From Paraburkholderia sp. IMGN_8 (GTDB lineage Bacteria > Pseudomonadota > Gammaproteobacteria > Burkholderiales > Burkholderiaceae), in contig NZ_CP150900.1 in NCBI RefSeq assembly GCF_038050405.1, positions 2,790,001 through 2,854,000 on the forward strand: 64,000 bases of DNA, read 5' to 3'. Positions within the stretch are counted from its first letter, which is position 1, and every line of letters starts with the position of its first letter. Below the pieces are notes generated by a model. That model made no database searches. It saw nothing but the letters and a program-made list of their open reading frames with translations, and was not told where the DNA came from. Positions 62,776 to 64,000 of this stretch are shown here, in pieces. The position numbers and the translations under genes were made by a program.

Positions 62776-63327
62776 CTAACGATGCATCCCACCGCCGCCG
62801 TGCGACATGCCGCCCGCTCCCTGCATCGGCACGGTACTGCCATGTCCGCCGCCGTGCCAGTCGCCGTGGCCGCCATGCCAATCGCCGTGGCCGCCGCGCC
62901 AGTCGCCGTGGCCGCCATGCCAATCGCCGTGGCCGCCGCGCCAGTCGCCGTGGCCATCCATACGCACATGATCCATATGATGATGGTGATGAAAGCGGTC
63001 GACAAAGACGAACGACACGCCGCCTCCGAACACTACCGGCGGCCCCCAATACCATGGGTCGTAGTAATAGGCCGGCGCCGGGTACGATGCCAGCGCGGTG
63101 CCGTCGCCGCCTTCGACGATCTGCCAGGTGCCGTCCGGCTGCAGGCACGCGCGGCCGGTAATCTGCTGCATGACGCCGTCGATTTCCGCCTGCCCTGCGA
63201 CGATGCGGCATGGCGGCGTGTCGTTCAACGGGGCATTCGCATCGTACTGCGCCGCACAACCGGTGCTCAGACACAGGCAACATATGCCGGAGCATAGCCC
63301 CGTGCCGAATTGATGGAAAGTAAGCAT
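62776..63327 (-). CDS. Secreted Gly/His-rich protein with HGDW(R/H)GG repeats
   Basis: The protein has 183 residues from ATG 63327. A signal peptide rich in cysteine (GLCSGICCLCLSTGCAAQ) may end at a lipobox. The mature domain starts with AGQAEIDGVMQQITGRACLQ and YYYDPWYWGPPVVFGGGVSF, then a run of five histidines (RFHHHHHMD), five tandem copies of GHGDW(R/H)G and a Gly/His tail. The His/Trp/Gly-rich repeats suggest metal binding or an aggregation-prone cell-surface protein. No family is recognised. Confidence 0.7.
   Translation of the reverse strand: MLTFHQFGTGLCSGICCLCLSTGCAAQYDANAPLNDTPPCRIVAGQAEIDGVMQQITGRACLQPDGTWQIVEGGDGTALASYPAPAYYYDPWYWGPPVVFGGGVSFVFVDRFHHHHHMDHVRMDGHGDWRGGHGDWHGGHGDWRGGHGDWHGGHGDWHGGGHGSTVPMQGAGGMSHGGGGMHR
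62851..62955. repeat. 21-bp tandem repeats coding the GHGDW(R/H)G motif
   Basis: Five in-frame 21-bp units alternate between two versions, CGCGCCAGTCGCCGTGGCCG and CATGCCAATCGCCGTGGCCG (plus strand), so that 42-bp pairs recur. Because the unit is a multiple of three, changes in copy number keep the frame. Confidence 0.8.
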
Positions 63328-63618
63328 GATTTCGCTGCCTCGACGCGCCGGCGTTGCGACTCGCCAGGGGGCGTGTCGACACCGTGAAGACCCTGTCGGT
63401 TTGCCTCGCTCGAGACCGCGCCGTGCGCGCGTACCTGCGCGTATCTGCGCATACTTATACGCCGCCGCGACGGCACGGTCCTGCAACGAGTAAACGAAGC
63501 GCCGCGCGACGCTATTCCGCCGGCGGCCCGCGAGCGCGAGGGCTTTTCTGTTACCGAGTGTTGCAACGCGAGCAAGCAGGCCGGCGCTCACCGCAAACTG
63601 CTTACTGCGCTCACGGCG

Positions 63619-64000
63619 TTACTGCCACGATTCCGGCTTACCGCCGAGGGCGCTACACACTTCGATGGCGATCGAGCGCAGCTTGCCTTCGGCGATCGGC
63701 CCGGACAACGCGTAGCCCATGCGGTCGCTAACCCAGTAGAAGGTGCTCCGGTTGCCGTCGCGGAACAGGCGGAACGCGGTTTCGTCGCGCGAAATACCGG
63801 TGATGTACAGCGTGAGGCGCGCGCCGTGCTGGTTCTCGTACATGAATTGCGCAGCCGGTCCCGCTTCGCCCGGCAGCAGACGTCCCCCCACCAGCGAATA
63901 GCCATATTCCTGCAATGACGGCACCGACAACGGCCGGTTCAGCCGTTTGGACAGCCAATTGATCAGATGCTCTTCCTCGCTCGCCGCGACTTCGACCGGA
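63619..64000 (-). CDS. Probable anti-sigma factor / transmembrane regulator, C-terminal part
   Basis: The frame is open to the window edge; 126 residues are visible and the N-terminus is outside. The visible part (EEEHLINWLSKRLNRPLSVP, LQEYGYSLVGGRLLPGEAGP, AAQFMYENQHGARLTLYITG) matches the periplasmic domain of ChrR/RsgA-like anti-sigma factors common in Burkholderia. It should control an ECF sigma factor encoded to the right. No membrane segment falls within the visible part. Confidence 0.65.
   Translation of the reverse strand, partial: PVEVAASEEEHLINWLSKRLNRPLSVPSLQEYGYSLVGGRLLPGEAGPAAQFMYENQHGARLTLYITGISRDETAFRLFRDGNRSTFYWVSDRMGYALSGPIAEGKLRSIAIEVCSALGGKPESWQ

Noticed and set aside
62851..62955. 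A CRISPR-like array
   Set aside because: The units are contiguous, in frame and without unique spacers; they encode a peptide repeat.

Overview
The window looks like a stretch of chromosome from a Burkholderiales bacterium, most like Paraburkholderia or Burkholderia. The reasons are the high GC content and G/C-ending codons, the adjacent tRNA-Leu(CAG) genes, the gene content, and the mix of an exopolysaccharide locus, a remnant type VI secretion (T6SS) cluster, a SUF iron-sulfur operon and a fatty-acid oxidation cluster. This assignment comes from protein resemblance read by eye, not from a database search.

Region 1 (1-24.1 kb) is a Wzy-dependent exopolysaccharide (EPS) locus. A leftward operon with ATGA overlaps encodes a GNAT acetyltransferase, a Wzy/O-antigen-ligase-like membrane protein, two GT4 glycosyltransferases and a secreted beta-propeller protein cut by the window edge. 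Rightward genes encode a Crp/Fnr regulator, an undecaprenyl-phosphate sugar transferase (WcaJ type), a GT2 glycosyltransferase, a Wza-like exporter and a Wzc-like BY-kinase; two more GT4 genes follow. Inside the locus sits a five-gene module: carrier protein, acyl-CoA-dehydrogenase-like flavoprotein, amino acid:[carrier protein] ligase (a truncated class II aaRS homologue), a DUF1839 protein and a family-2 glycosidase-like protein. This is the best candidate here for an unexplained biosynthetic system, perhaps making an aminoacyl-derived EPS decoration. A HigBA toxin-antitoxin pair and a perfect 37-bp palindrome lie between the EPS blocks.

Region 2 (24.1-29.2 kb) is housekeeping: rpiA, rlmB, rnr, and two near-identical tRNA-Leu(CAG) genes, each with a strong promoter and a terminator.

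Region 3 (29.3-39.2 kb) is an accessory island. It is bounded on the left by a 70-bp palindrome built from IS6-family ends and on the right by an IS6-family element with a frameshifted transposase. It carries two small lipoproteins, a small membrane protein, a tandem zinc-ribbon protein interrupted at a seven-G tract, and a broken T6SS: tssJ (frameshifted), tssG, 3' remnants of tssF and hcp joined tail to tail, intact tssH/clpV and tssE. The layout is what one inversion with breakpoints inside hcp and tssF would leave.

Region 4 (39.3-49.9 kb) holds a zinc alcohol dehydrogenase and a leftward SUF operon (Rrf2 regulator, sufB, sufC, sufD, sufS, sufU, sufT, Rieske ferredoxin) with an IscR-like operator just upstream of the regulator, then a small conserved-looking protein, a stand-alone receiver and an MFS transporter.

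Region 5 (50-64 kb) is a fatty-acid degradation cluster: TetR regulator, FadE-type acyl-CoA dehydrogenase, high-molecular-weight FabG, MaoC hydratase, FadI-like thiolase, FadD, then a DUF1571 protein. Leftward genes follow: a small secreted protein, a vanillyl-alcohol-oxidase/p-cresol-methylhydroxylase-type flavoprotein, a Gly/His-rich repeat protein and the end of a probable anti-sigma factor.
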